The notes beneath the pieces were generated by a model, which worked only from the letters and a program-made list of their open reading frames with translations, was not told where the DNA came from and did not search any database. Shown here piece by piece: positions 22,922-35,961 of a stretch of DNA of 64,000 bases (the stretch's first letter is position 1; each line of letters begins with the position of its first letter). The translations under genes were made by a program, and so were the position numbers. The stretch comes from Primulina eburnea (Eukaryota > Streptophyta > Magnoliopsida > Lamiales > Gesneriaceae): the NCBI RefSeq assembly GCF_022965805.1, contig NC_133116.1:6324001-6388000 (forward strand). Direction: 5' to 3'.

Positions 22922-25648
22922 AGAATTACTGAATGTTCCTCAAACTCCTAGAGGTCTTCCAAGGGTAATGACTCTTCCTGGTGTCATATCTGACGGTAAT
23001 GGGAACAGTGACGCGGAGTCAGACAGCACATCATCTGTTTGCCGCGAGAGGAAAATTATAGTGGCAAACATGTTACCTTTGCATGCTCAGAAGGACAACG
23101 GGACTGGTAAATGGAGTTTTAGTTTGGATGAGGATTCTCTTTTGTTACAATTGAAAGATGGATTTACCCGCGATACTGAGGTTATATATGTGGGATCTCT
23201 CAAAGTTGAAATAGAAACCAAAGAGCAGGAGGAAATTGCACAAAGGCTTCTAGACGATTTCAACTGTGTGCCCACTTTTCTTCCGCAAGATATCCATAGA
23301 AAATTCTACCATGGTTTCTGTAAGCAACAACTCTGGCCTCTATTCCACTACATGCTACCTATGTGCCCAGATCATGGAGATCGCTTTGACAGACAGCTGT
23401 GGCAGGCCTACGTGTCTGCAAATAAGAGCTTTGCTGACAAGGTCATGGAAGTAGTCAATCCCGAAGATGATTTCATCTGGATTCATGATTATCATCTCAT
23501 GGTGCTACCTACATTTCTAAGGAAGCGTTACAATAGAATCAAGCTTGGGTTTTTTCTTCACAGTCCATTTCCTTCGTCAGAGATATATAGAACATTGCCT
23601 GTTAGAGATGAAATTCTGAAAGGATTACTAAATTCTGATTTAATTGGTTTTCATACATTTGACTATGCCCGTCACTTCCTCTCATGTTGTGGTAGAATGC
23701 TAGGCTTGGACTATGAATCTAAGAGAGGCCACATTGGACTTGATTATTTTGGCCGCACAGTGTATATAAAAATCCTCCCAGTAGGTATACACATGGGTAG
23801 GCTGGAATCTGTGCTGAATTTACCTTCTACATGTAACAAAGTCAAAGAGATCAGAGAGCAGTTCCGGGACAAGAAGTTGATTCTTGGTGTAGATGACATG
23901 GATATATTCAAAGGCATCAGTCTTAAGTTGCTTGCTTTTGAACTACTCCTGCAGCAGCATCGGGAGTTTCAAGGAAAACTAGTTTTGATTCAAATAGTGA
24001 ATCCTGCTAGGAGCTCTGGGAAAGATGTTCAGGAAGCCAAAAAGGAAACTTACTCTACTGTAAAAAGAATAAATGAGGTTTTTGGCTACCCTGGTTATGC
24101 ACCCGTAATTTTGATCGATCGTCATGTTTCGCGCAGTGAGAAGAGTGCTTATTATGCTATGGCGGAATGTTGCATAGTTAATGCTGTTAGGGATGGTATG
24201 AACTTGGTCCCTTACAAGTATGTAGTCTGCAGGCAGGGTTCTTCTGGTATGGATGAAGCAATGGGTGCGAAAACAGATTCTCCTAGGACAAGCATGCTTG
24301 TTGTGTCAGAGTTTGTTGGATGTTCACCTTCTCTGAGTGGAGCAATTAGGGTGAATCCATGGGATATCGATGCCGTGGCCGAGGCTCTGAACATGGCAAT
24401 TACCATTCCCGATGCAGAAAAGCAACTGCGGCATGAGAAACACTTCCGTTACGTTAGTTCTCATGATATAGCTTATTGGGCTCGTAGTTTCATACAGGAT
24501 TTGGAGAGAGCGTGCAAGGATCATTATGATAAGCGTTGCTGGGGTATTGGATTAGGTCTCAGTTTCAGAGTTATTTCACTTTCCCCTAGTTTTAGGAAGT
24601 TATCCGTGGATCACATAGTTTTGGCATATAAAAGGACTAGTAGAAGGGCGATATTCCTGGACTATGATGGTACCGTTGTTCCTCAATCCTCCATAGTCAA
24701 ATCTCCCACTCCTGATGTGGTGACTGTGCTTGATGCTCTGTGTAATGATCCAAATAACACGGTGTTTATCGTTAGCGGGAGAGGCAGGGCATCACTCAGT
24801 GATTGGCTTGCCCCATGTGAGAAATTGGGACTTGCTGCTGAACATGGATATTTTATAAGGTATATTTTCAGATAGTTTTTGGAATTCACTTTTGTAGATT
24901 CATTTCTGATCTTTTCAATGCCTGCCTTTTTTCAACGAATTGAAGGTCAATTTATTCTTTATTTAGGTCAAGCAGCACCTCTGATTGGGAAGCTTTAGCT
25001 TCTGATCTTGATTGGAAAAGGATAGTCGAGCCAATTATGAAACAATACACAGAAGCAACTGATGGATCTTATATGGAAATTAAAGAGAGTGCATTGGTGT
25101 GGCACCACCAGGATGCAGATCCTGACTTCGGATCCTGCCAAGCCAAGGAACTTTTGGTGCACTTGGAAAATGTTCTTGCAAACGAGCCAGTTGTTGTTCG
25201 GAGGGGACAGCATATTGTCGAAGTAAAACCACAAGTATGACACCCCTGTCCCTTGCTTCTCACGATAAAAATTGTCCAGTCAGGTTCACACATGATTTAA
25301 CTAACTATTCTTGATTTGCAGGGAGTGACCAAAGGTTTGGTTGCGGAGAAGGTGATCTCCATGATGGTTAATGATGGCAAAGCTCCAAATTTCGTGATGT
25401 GTATTGGTGATGATAGATCGGATGAAGATATGTTCGAGAGCATACTAAGCACAGTTTCTAATCCAACCCTTCCTGTAGCTCCAGAAATATTTGCTTGCAC
25501 TGTTGGGCAGAAACCAAGCAAGGCTAAATATTATCTTGATGACACTGCGGATGTTGTGAAACTGCTTCGGGGGCTTGCCAATTCTTCTAATCCAAAGCCT
25601 AGACAGCATAGTGCACGCTTCCAGGTCGAGTTTGATAATGGCTTCTAA
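22878..25648 (+). CDS. Class II trehalose-6-phosphate synthase-like protein (TPS8/9/10 group)
   Basis: Exons 22878-24859, 24967-25234 and 25322-25648 encode about 858 aa, normal for the group. The start MASRSCGNFFDLAS matches the class II N-terminus; the GTG three bases upstream is not the start. A GT20 synthase-like domain spans roughly residues 58-545 (IIVANMLPL, WIHDYHLMVLP, LHSPFPSSEIYR, GVDDMDIFKGI). A TPP-like HAD domain follows (LDYDGTVV at residues 594-601, FIVSGRGR, GDDRSDEDMF near 779-788). The usual catalytic arginine of NRLP is methionine here (NMLP) and other synthase residues differ from TPS1, as in class II proteins, which are mostly regarded as regulators tied to Tre6P, sucrose and SnRK1 signalling rather than active synthases. 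All frames are intact. Confidence 0.95.
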
Positions 25649-27960
25649 TAAAGTTTTGGTTCTTCAAATTTCACTCCTGCTTATGTGGATTTTTTTCGCC
25701 GGCAAAGAGGTGAGACATAATCTTAACTTCGAAGGATGATGGGTTGAGTTGGGCTTTAGGGCGATCTTACTACGATGCGGTCAGATAGTATATTCCAAAA
25801 AATGTGTTGCATCAAGTTGTTTCATGTACATAGATGAGTGACTTGAAAATTTAAAAAATTCACACGTCATTCATATAAATACATGAAACATGAAAGGAAG
25901 TAATTTTATGGAGGAGAAGATTCAGAGTGGACTGGTATCTTCTTGTGTTTGCCGGTGGGGTGTGGAAATCTTTACCAAAAGAAAGAGCTTTTTGGGGAAA
26001 GAAATCCCTCGAAATTCAGCTTGGCAAATGTTGGAGATGGTGACAAGGAAGGCTTCATTGTGTTTTGTATAGTTGAACAACTAATTCCAAATGTAATGTT
26101 TGTTTGATTCATGATCTTGGCTGATCTACTTGGCTCTCAAGATTTCCTCACATCACGTGTGTATGTATACCTTCATTCCATTTCTGACACACATCACGAT
26201 TTCATAATTGAATTTAAAACTCCGATTTATTATGGATTAAGTTGATTTAATTCATAATTTTTTATTACGTTTGTACAAAAAAAAAAGACTGGTGCGATGT
26301 GTGGTATTACACTATGAAATTGAATAAATATTATTATTTAATAATTATACGATAAAGTATAACTATTTTTTATGTATGAAAGTATTTTTAGATTGGATTC
26401 AATGTCCATAGATCGAATGGTACAAATTCCAAAGACTCGATTGTTTGTGAATCTAGCAATCTTGAAATTAAATGGATTTACTGTTTGGTAAAGTTTTGAT
26501 TTTGATTTTCTGTTGTGATTTTGATTCACGGTGGGAAAAGAAGACAGCGGAGTCTACGAGCTCGTTAGATAGAAAACGTTCTTACAGAAAATATGTTTGA
26601 TTATAAAATTTGTTTTAAAAAACACTTATAAAAGTTTTTTTAGAAGCTATAATTTCTGAATTTTTTGTTTATGTTTCTGATTTAAAAAAAAAACTCTTTC
26701 CAATATTTATCTATATATTGAAATCAATCATGTTTTTTTTTTTAAAAAATCGAACTTATTTAAATGTTTTTTTAAGCTAGTATTTATGTTTCCAAACTCA
26801 CATTGTATAATATTTTTTTTAAAATGAAAATGTAGTGTGAAGGTTTTTCTAAAAGGTTAGTACAAAAATTTTTGATTGATGAGTCCGGGTAAAATTAGGG
26901 TGTCAATGAACCGAATCAAGATGATTATGACGAAAATTTGAAAGTACGAATTAGTTATATTCGAGTTCGATCTCGATTCGAATTTCGAAAAATTTAAATT
27001 TTTTTGCTCGAATTCGGTTTGAATAAAAGCTCGAGTTCGGCTCGAAATATTCGAACATCTGCATGAACAATTTGAATTATTATTCTAATATAATTACTCG
27101 AAAATCTCAAAATTTATTTATTTAACATTGAATTATATTATATTAATAAAATACTAAAATTCGCGAGCGGCTTACAAACTATTAAACAAAATAATTTTAC
27201 CTTGAGTTTGGTTAGGAAAAACTTTGAACATGTTTGAATTTGGATTTGATAAACTCGAATACAAATCAAATATTTTTTGAACCGACTCCAAAATCTCGTG
27301 AACGACTCGATACGTATGATGTCAGTGCCTTAAAGGGACTGATGCAGCTGGTGCTCTAGCTCTAGTTACTCATAGAATGTTGTGGGCTTATTAACCCAGT
27401 TATTGGCAAGAACCCACGATAATATTTCAGCCCAAAATATTTTGGCTCATGAGCCTAATATTAATTAAAGCCCAAACGTAATCTAGGCTAGGTTTATTGG
27501 GGACGAAGAGAAAAAATTTTCAGACCGTGTAAAGTCTAAATAAGCGACAATATTTAGGTCAACTCTTTTGGAAAATAAACCGACGCCAAGATCGAGTATG
27601 TATTGGTGAAAATTATTTTTTTTAAAAAGAAAGGTATTAATTTTTTTCTGGAAAAGAAAAAAATTATTTTTGATTAATACCTTGAACTTCTTCTCTCTTT
27701 TTTTTTTCCCAACTTTTTTAGAGGTCCATAAAGGATTAATTATGGATATCAGATGAGTTTGGATATAAGAGTACTTGGCCTAAAAACATTAATGAAACTA
27801 TGTTTTTAATTTACTTTATTTATAAAAATGTACGATCGATTTCTATTTTTTTAATAGATGTAAACCACATAATCAATAAAACCAAAAGCTACAGTATCTC
27901 GATGATAGTTAAGTCCTATTTGAGAGAAACTTCTTGATTCAAATATTATATATATATTTT
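25649..27960. other. TPS 3'UTR, then intergenic DNA
   Basis: Roughly the first 300-450 bp are probably the TPS 3'UTR. The short frame at 25890-26072 has no domain. Beyond it lies AT-rich DNA with no gene. The block at about 27340-27500 (GGCTTATTAACCCAG, AAAGCCCAAACG) has an LTR-like composition but no pair or termini were found. Confidence 0.4.
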
Positions 27961-28174
27961 TAAAAAATTTCTAATCGAGTATTATTATGTGTGACGCAGC
28001 TAAAATAAATGAATCGCGTAGAATGCGTACGCGAGATTCGACTGGTTAGTAACTTGTTCACTTGGCCCGTAAATGAGCTCACCTGGCTGGTAAACGGATC
28101 TACGTAGAAATATACAATTAATTTGCGAGGCGTCACTTGCGTCACGAACACTCGTTAAGTGGGCGTCGAGAAAT

Positions 28175-28821
28175 TGCATGAGATTTGGATATGTTGGGTC
28201 ATTGATTTTAACCACACACATTCACGACTTGCTTCATGTAGTGCAATAATCTCAGCATGATTTGATGAAGTAGTTACGAGCGTTTGTTTCTAGTGAACGC
28301 CAAGAAATTGCAGTGCCTCCACGAGTAAATACATATCCAGTTTGGGAACGTGCCTTGTGTGGATCAGATAAGTATCCAACATCAGCATAACCAATCATAC
28401 TTGAATTAGCATCTTTTGAATACAAAAGTCCCAAGTCTGTCGTTCCTCGTAGATAACGGAATATATGTTTAATTCCGTTCCAGTGTCTCTTTGTTGGATA
28501 TGTGCTAAATCTTGCCAACAGATTTACGGCAAAAGATATATCAGGCCTTGTACAATTTGTAAGGTACATAAGGGCACCGATGGCACTTAGATATGGTACT
28601 TCTGGACCAAGAATATCTTCATCATCTTCACATGGACGGAATGGATCCTTTTCTATGTTTAATGATCTAACAACCATTGGAGTACTTAAAGCATTTGCTT
28701 TATCCATATTAAAACGTTTAAGGATCTTTTCTGTATAATTTGTCTGGTGAACAAACATTCCACATTCTTTTTGTTCAATTTGTAAACCCAGACAATACTT
28801 GGTTTTTCCAAGATCCTTCAT
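28175..28821 (-). pseudogene. copia RT C-terminus and partial RNase H (broken)
   Basis: Starts MKDLGKTKYCLGLQIE, the copia RT-to-RNase H connection, and runs through SALMYLTNCTRPDISFA, HIFRYLRGTTDLGLLYS and SQTGYVFTRGGTAISWRS. A frameshift near 28290 causes the stop at 28252. A neighbouring frame continues through SSNHAEIIALHEASREC to about 28175. The C-terminal RNase H third, including the usual ADLFTK block, is missing. Confidence 0.85.
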
Positions 28822-28822
28822 T

Positions 28823-30265
28823 TCAAATTCTTTCCTTCAAGTATGACACAACTTCTTGAATTTCCTTATTCGTTCCAATGATGTTTAAATCATCAACATA
28901 TACATCAATAATTACGCATCCGGATGTTGTTTTCTTAATGAAAACACAAGGGCATATTGAATTATTTACATATCCCTTTTTCATCAAATGATCACTTAGT
29001 CGATTATACCACATTCGACCTGATTGCTTTAACCCATATAATGATCTTTGTAATTTCACAGAATAACATTCCCTGGGTTTTGAACTTTGTGCTTCAGGCA
29101 TCTTAAATCCTTCAGGGATTTTCATATATATATTACTATCAAGTGATCCATATAAGTAAGCTGTAACAACATCCATAAGACGCATTTCTAAATTTTCAGA
29201 TACCGCCAAGCTAATCAAATACCGAAAGGTAATTGCATCCATCACGGGAGAATACGTTTCTTCATAATCAATTCCAGGCCTTTGAGAAAAACCTTGTGCA
29301 ACAAGTCGAGCTTTATATCTTACTATTTCATTTTTCTCATTTCGCTTTCGAATAAAAACCCATTTGTATCCAACAGGTTTTACACCTTCAGGTGTAAGGA
29401 CTATAGGTCCAAAAACATTACGTTTATTTAGCGAATCCAATTCAACCTGGATGGCATCTTTCCATTTTATCCAATCCTGCCGATTTTTACATTCACCAAA
29501 AGATTTTGGTTCATGATCTTCATTATCATTTATGATGTCGATTGCCACATTATAAGAAAATATATCATCAATTTCTTCTATATCTTTTCGGTTCCATATT
29601 TTTCCAGTATTAATGTAATTGATAGATATTTCACGATTCTCGTCAGTTTGTGGTTCTGACAGAACATTTTCATCATCATGTGTTTCTTCAGGAACATCAT
29701 TATCTATTTTGTGATCATCATGTGTTTCTTCAGGAACATCATTCTCTATTTTGTGATCATCGTGTTTCTCTATGAATTTTCTTTTTCGAGGATTTTTATC
29801 CTTGGAACCGACTGGCCTTCCACGCTTCAGGCGTTTAATGACATCATGAGTATTTTCAATTTGTTTCTTTGGAATTTCAATTCGAGCAGGTGCATTTGCA
29901 GCATGTATATATGATTTAGTTACCCCTTTTGTGTCTGCAAATGCATCTGGTATTTGATTTGCTATTCTTTGCAAGTGTACAATTTGTTGTACATCATTTT
30001 CACATTGTTTTGTTCTTGGATCCATATGTAACAATGATGATACATACCACGTAATTTCCGTTTCGGTATGTTTCTGTTCTCCCCCTAACATTGGGAAGAT
30101 TTCCTCATTAAAATGACAATCAGCAAAACGTGCTGTGAACACGTCGCCTGTCTGAGGTTCAAGATATCGAATGATTGATGGACTATCATAACCGATATAA
30201 ATTCCAACCTTTCTCTGAGGTCCCATTTTCTTTCGTTGTGGTGGTGCAATAGGCACATACACCAT
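28823..30265 (-). pseudogene. copia integrase C-terminus and reverse transcriptase (broken)
   Basis: A 480-residue open stretch contains the integrase C-terminal region (GIYIGYDSPSIIRYLEPQ) and an acidic linker with an internal duplication of an ETHDDHKI/END block. The reverse transcriptase follows: VGYKWVFIRKRN, YKARLVAQGFSQRPGIDY, MDVVTAYLYGSLD and IDVYVDDLNIIG with the YVDD catalytic motif. A one-base insertion near 28826-28835 ends the frame just before the continuation at 28821. Confidence 0.9.
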
Positions 30266-30268
30266 ACA

Positions 30269-31411
30269 TCAAAAAATTCTCAGATGAGAAATGTCTGGTT
30301 CTTTACCAAATGCAAGCTGCAATGGGGAGTATTTATGATATGCACTTGGTCTGATACGAATTAATGCAGCAGCATGTAAAATTGCATGTCCCCATATAGA
30401 AATAGGGAGCTTTGTTTTCATAATCATTGGTCTAGCAATCATTTGCAGACGTTTAATCAATGATTCAGCCAATCCATTCTGTGTATGTACATGAGCAACA
30501 GGATGCTCAACAATGATTCCCATAGACATACAATAATCATTGAAAGTCTGGGAAGTAAATTCACCAGCATTATCAAGTCTAATTTTCTTGATTGTATAAT
30601 CGGGAAATTGATTCCTCAATTTTATTATTTGAGCAAGTAATCTTGCAAATGCAACATTTCGAGTTGACAATAAACATACATGTGACCATCTGCTGGAGGC
30701 ATCAATCAATACCATAAAGTATCTGAATGGTCCACATGGTGGATGGATTGGTCCACAAATATCACCCTGAATACGTTCAAGAAACATTGGTGATTCAGTT
30801 TGGATTTTGGTTGGTGATGGTCTTATAATAAGTTTTCCGAGAGAACATGCTTTACATTGAAACTTATTATTCTGAAAGATCTTCTGGTCTTTCAATGGAT
30901 GACCATGTGTATTTTCTATAATTCTTCGCATCATTGTTGAACCAGGATGTCCTAATCGATCATGCCAATTGATCAGTATTGAAGAATTATCAACTACCAT
31001 GTTTGATTCAATTGGACTTATATATGTATAATGCAATCCAGTAGGTAGCATTGCTAGTTTTTCAACTACATATTTCTTTCCTGATTTATATGTGGTAAGA
31101 CACATATATTTCTCATTCCCTTCATTCATTGTTTGAGTATCATACCCATGGGAATATATATCATTAAAACTCAACAAATTTCTTTTCGATTGTGGTGAAT
31201 ATAAAACATCATTGATCAAAAATTTTGTACCATTAGGTAACAAAAATTGTGCTTTACCACAACCTTTAATCAAGTCTACAGGACCTGATATTGTATTCAC
31301 CATTGTTTTTGTTGGTTTTAGTTCCAAGAAATATCTTTTATCTCGGAGGATAGTGTGCGTTGTACCACTATCAGGTATGCAAACTTCATCTTTGTTCATA
31401 GTATTTTCCAT
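30269..31411 (-). pseudogene. copia protease and integrase core (ends at an in-frame stop)
   Basis: Begins near MENTMNKDEV, followed by the aspartic protease motif CIPDSGTTHTILRD. Next comes the GAG-pre-integrase HHCC zinc region (NWHDRLGHPG and CKACSLGK). The integrase core follows with D (QGDICGPI), D (IRLDNAGEF) and E (TQNGLAESLIKRL). The TGA at 30269-30271 occupies the position of a normally conserved glycine after HLRIF, and the frame reopens directly at 30265. This is a single nonsense change rather than a domain boundary. Confidence 0.9.
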
Positions 31412-31545
31412 ATTTGAACTTCAAAAAAATATGCAATGAAATAAAATTACTGACAATACATTTATAAAAATACAATACAATACATATGCCAAAATATAAC
31501 ACACGATAAAATATTATCATACAATTACATGAAAAATAAAATGTT

Positions 31546-32629
31546 TTACATATTTATTCCACCCGCAAATTGATCATTGTCTGAGAAATCAATCAGAAAA
31601 TCTCCAGCATCAAAATGAGTTGAATTACTCAAAGGTTCACTGTTTTCAGCGAAGTTGGTCTCCTTTTCTTTCCCCTTTATTGATTCTTTATAAAGTTTGC
31701 AAAGGTGCTCAGGGGCTCGACAAATACGAGACCAATGTCCTGGAGTACCACATCTGAAACAAGAACTTTCAAATCTTTTTTGAGTGATTTTCATTTACAC
31801 TCATGTTCTCTTGATGCCTTTTCGGTGGATGATTTGGGACGTTCCTTTGAGATGAGTTATTGAAGTAACTATCTCGATTATTTTCAAAACCACGGCCGCG
31901 TCCACGACCACGACTATTTCCACGTCCCCGACCACGTCCACGACCACGACCTCGATTTCGTCCTCGACCAAAATCTTGTCTATAACTTTGATTTTGGTTG
32001 CCAGATTTAAATTCATTTTTGCTTACGACATTTGCTTCAGGAAATGCCGTTGAACCAGTAGGTCGTGCCTGATGATTTCTCATTAATAGCTCGTTATTCT
32101 TTTCCGCCACAAGGAGACAGGCGATAAGTTCAGAATATCTCAAAAATCCACGCACTCTATATTGTTGTTGTAGAGTTATATTCGATGCGTGAAAAGTGGA
32201 AAATGTTTTCTCAAGCTTTTCCAATTCTGTAATCTCGTGCCCACAAAATTTCAACTGCGAGATTATTCTATACATCGCCGAGTTGTAATCGCTGACTTTT
32301 TTAAAGTCTTGGAATCTTAACGTATTCCATTCATCCCTAGCGATCGGAAGTATAACTTCCCTTATATGTTCGAATCTTTCTTTTAATCCCTTCCATAAAG
32401 CCATGGGATCTTTTTCAGTCATATATTCACATTTTAATCCATCGTCGAGATGTCGACGCAAAAATATCATGGCTCTTGCCTTTTCTTGTGATGTGCATAT
32501 GCCATTTTCTTTTATGGTCTCATTTAGACCTAATGACTCAAGATGCATTTCTACATCGAGAGTCCATGGCATATAATTTTTCCCAGTAATGTCAAGAGCG
32601 ATGAATTCGAGCTTTGTCAAGTTTGCCAT
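31546..32629 (-). pseudogene. copia gag with one frameshift
   Basis: Starts MANLTKLEFIALDITGKNYM at 32629, followed by a UBN2/DUF4219-type capsid region and an RG-rich stretch of alternating Arg-Gly. The frame closes at 31769. The zinc knuckle CFRCGTPGHWSRIC is in the next frame (31546-31794), so an indel in the A-run near 31770-31785 separates capsid and nucleocapsid. An AT-rich gap of about 135 bp lies between gag and the protease frame. Confidence 0.85.
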
Positions 32630-32658
32630 GGTGGTACTAAAAATCACGATGCATTTTA

Positions 32659-32814
32659 TTAGTTAATGAATATTGCAATACAAAGTAATGGATAAACAAC
32701 AAGTACAAGTATTCGTAAAAATAAAGAAAACACACGAGGAGGATATTCTCCGATAAATACAAGACTCGTGAGTATGATAACTAAAATAATTAAAAATAAC
32801 CTTGCGAAAGCCAT
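32659..32814 (-). CDS. Small hydrophobic ORF in the copia leader, upstream of gag
   Basis: A 51-residue frame beginning MAFARLFLIILVIILTSLVF lies between the LTR and gag. It has two strongly hydrophobic segments separated by a short polar turn (IGEYPPRVF), so it could encode a two-pass membrane peptide. A longer reading from 32913 adds 33 mostly polar residues. I do not recognise it; whether it is conserved among related elements would decide if it is real. Confidence 0.35.
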   Translation of the reverse strand: MAFARLFLIILVIILTSLVFIGEYPPRVFSLFLRILVLVVYPLLCIAIFIN

Positions 32815-33344
32815 CTTCTTTTTTCTCCGAAAATTTGATGAAGAATAATTTTTAGAGAAGAAGAGAAAGTTGAGGTGATTGAATGAGTTTGAGAGATCAT
32901 ATTTATAGGGCAAAAACTAGCCGTTTTGTTACCGTTTATGACCGTTGGTGAATAAAAGAATAAATGTATGTATTTGTATAATTTTATGGTAATAATATGG
33001 TATATATAATATTAGACATGTTTAAATAATTATATATATCATATCATAATATTATAACGACTGTCATAATTTATTTTGTTTAAAAACCTTATAGGCTTTT
33101 ATACTTGTCGTATCCCTTGCCGGGAGTGTGGGATGTCGTCTTAACATCCTCCCAGGATTTATAACAAGTTTATGAAAAATTTATTTTTATTATTTCTAAT
33201 AATAACATTATATTGTATATTAAATAAATACACAATAAACAAATAACAGTAAAATAAATATAATTACTTTTGTTACCTTTTTCTTCTGTTTGGAGCTTGG
33301 AAAAATATGTAGGACTTTTAGAGCTTCGTGCTGATAACGTGTTG

Positions 33345-33621
33345 TGAAAAAGTAAAAATTTATGGTAAAAAGTAAAAATCTCAAACTCTCAAAATTTACG
33401 AAACTACACACTTTATAATATTTTTCTCTCTACTCAATTGTGATTTTCTTCACAAATGAGAGATCTATTTATAGGAAATCTTTACACATAATCCAAAAAT
33501 AAAATACATCATTATCTACATCATCACACACTAATTTTCAATATTCAACACCTATTTTTCAACATTCAACATTCACATTTTCAACACAAATATTTTTCAC
33601 ATTTTAAATAATATTTCAACA
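33345..33621 (-). repeat. 5' LTR of the degenerate copia element
   Basis: On the minus strand it begins TGTTGAAATATT and ends near TTTTTCACA, directly followed by ACGTTATCAGCACGAAGC, a plausible primer-binding region. A TATA-like CCTATAAATAGATC lies in the middle. The boundary near 33343-33346 is uncertain by 2 bp. Confidence 0.65.
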
Positions 33622-34344
33622 ATTTCAGATACTTTTATAAGATTGGGATATTTTTCCTCGAATGAAATCATGATAAACTTTAATAAACCCAAATTGAAAA
33701 GTGTGGTTGTGATGTCCCATATCTTAAAAATGAAATATTTAAGATGAGTTTATAATGATTTACAGTGGACTTCTATAACAATTTGGGTTAATCATTTTCG
33801 TTAAACGAAGAAGAATACGAAGTAGTTGTTATATGAGCCCATTGTACAGTCACGCAGTCGGGCGTGACAGTGGTGGGTCCATGAGTTTTTCTTTTATATC
33901 GCAAACGAGGAAAAAATTTACATTGGAGTTGTGACTAGAGAGAGAAATTAGTTTGTTATACTTTGTTTAAAACTCGATATCTCGTCAAAAAAATGAAATT
34001 TTAATGTCAAACAAACTATAATCAACTAAAACTTGTATTTTTAGGAACACAATTTTATGTAATTCCATTTCCACCTTTAATCATGATCTTGAGAATATCA
34101 ATGTCAAACTTTGCTCGTTGCTTTTTGGGATAATAATATTATGGAATCAAAGTGGAAATAATATATTACCTCCTACGTTATCATATTGTTGTCTTCAGGC
34201 TTTTTGAAAAAAACTTACCATTTTATTTTTTTTAAAAAAACGTATTAATTACTGAGAGAAATATAAAAACAGTCTCTTGCCCTTGAATTATTATTTAACA
34301 TGGTCCAAAGTTTTGACCCTCAAAAGGTGAATAATAAAAGTGGA
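33622..34344. other. Intergenic; nothing recognised
   Basis: AT-rich flank of the copia element, without genes. Confidence 0.4.
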
Positions 34345-34526
34345 GCAAAAACTTGTGTGAGACGGTTTTATTGGTCATATTTTGTGAGACATATCTCTTA
34401 GTTGGGTCATCCATGAAAAATATTACTTTTTATGCTAAGATTATTATTTTTTATTGTGAATATTGGTAGGAATGACGCGTCTCACATATAAATATTCGTG
34501 ACACCGTCTCACAAGAAACCTACTCT
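34345..34526 (+). repeat. ~180-bp MITE-like repeat, copy 6
   Basis: ACTTGTGTGAGACGGTTTTA, a TTTTTATGCTAAGATTATTA middle, and GACACCGTCTCACAAGAAAC at the end. Confidence 0.8.
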
Positions 34527-34734
34527 AAAAGTCGATTGGTCCATTTATTTTTATCTTTTTTCTATCCTTTTTTCCTTCCGTAAAAAGAGAAAATGGGTGC
34601 AAATATTGATCTTACATAGACGATCGAACATTTTTGGTTTTTCCTATTATATAAGATATTATTTTACGCTCTTATGTGTAAAAAATTTATAGGAAATTTG
34701 ATTTCAAGATGACATAAATGTGTATTCAAATCAT

Positions 34735-34840
34735 TTTCAACTCAGCAGGTTAACTCAATTGATCACAGTGGGTTAATTTAGAGTTCGAAGGGTCCATATC
34801 AACCAAGTTATATTAAAAAACCATTGTCTCATAAAAAAAT
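34735..34840 (+). repeat. Possible tRNA-derived SINE fragment
   Basis: GGTTAACTCAATTGATC followed about 30 nt later by GAGTTCGAAGGGTCC resembles a pol III A-box/B-box pair. An A-rich stretch follows. No target-site duplication was confirmed, so this is tentative. Confidence 0.3.
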
Positions 34841-34886
34841 ATATTTGTTTTAGGTTGATGTTATTTATGTTACACATTTTTTTTAT

Positions 34887-35065
34887 GGCAAAAACTTGTG
34901 AGAGACGGTCTCACGGGTCATATTTTGTGAGACATATATCTTATTTGAGTCATCTATGAAAAAGTATTACCTTTTATGCTAAGAATATTACTTTTTATTG
35001 TGAATATCGGTATGATTGACCCGTCTCACAGACAAAGATTCGTGAGACCGTGAGACCTACTCTTT
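34887..35065 (+). repeat. ~180-bp MITE-like repeat, copy 7
   Basis: ACTTGTGAGAGACGGTCTCA at the start and TTGACCCGTCTCACAGAC near the end. The distal palindrome is shortened to GTGAGACCGTGAGACC. Confidence 0.8.
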
Positions 35066-35961
35066 TTTTATAACAGTGGAACTCGCAGCCGTTATTTTTT
35101 TGTACGCAATTGATAAAACTCTGGGTTAACAGAATTATTTATAAAATATGTTAATCAGGTAAACCGCATTATTAAGTTATCCGAATATTGTTGTTTTGCT
35201 TCCTCGTCATCTTGAAATGAAGCTACTTTGTTGGACACTTTCATGGATTAATTGCGGTTCGGAGCTGCCTGTATTTTTACTTTATATAAAACAATAGGTA
35301 TTTTATTTTTATTCATATTTTAAAAGATCGCAGCTTGATTTTAATTTTTTACATTTCTATTGTTTCAATTTGTGACGACTTTTGACCTCAGCCCATATTT
35401 ATGACTTATCTCAGTTATATCAATGTTGTCTGTGACCCCGTATCACAGTACCACACTTGGCCAATTGCCCTAAATTATTTATGACAAAGAAAGAGCAAAG
35501 CTTTGCAAATCTAAAATCTTGGATGGATGACTTTGAAATCTATATATTTCGATTATATTTTTTATTGTTATCGATGAAATAATAGATGAAATTCTAAATT
35601 TATGTATTAGTTTTTTTACACAATTGTAACACAAAGTATAATGAATTTCAAATATATTTATTGTTGGATGAACTTCAAATTCATCGTAACTAACATGGAA
35701 CATTATACAAATATGGAAGACGTTGATTAGAAGTTTTTTTTCTTAAAAATACAAAAATAAATTTGAATATATTTAAAATTTATGAATTTGAAATCCATCG
35801 ATCCAATGGTTGAGATAAATGCGAATATATGTGTTGGATTTGAAATATATATAAATAATAGTTGATTTATTACTTAGTTATGTATACATGACTATATTTT
35901 CTAAAATATTACATCAATATTATTGACTCAAAACTCAGCTTTCTAAAATATTACATCAATA
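35066..35961. other. Intergenic; nothing recognised
   Basis: AT-rich. The minus-strand frame at 35479-35703 has no domain. Confidence 0.4.

Larger units (their letters stand above)
28170..33621 (-). mobile_element. Degenerate Ty1/copia retrotransposon lacking a 3' LTR
   Basis: Order on the minus strand: 5' LTR (about 33345-33621), leader, gag, protease, integrase, reverse transcriptase and partial RNase H, which is copia order. The RNase H frame loses similarity near 28170 after the block ECVWLKSMTQHIQ, and no second LTR is found downstream. Inactivating changes are a gag frameshift, an in-frame stop in the integrase-RT linker and two later frameshifts. It is non-functional. The sequence just past the break (27960-28170) is unrecognised. 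Confidence 0.85.

Noticed and set aside
29678..29914. Plus-strand frame with a duplicated FFRNII block
   Set aside because: Antisense of a short internal duplication in the copia integrase-RT linker.
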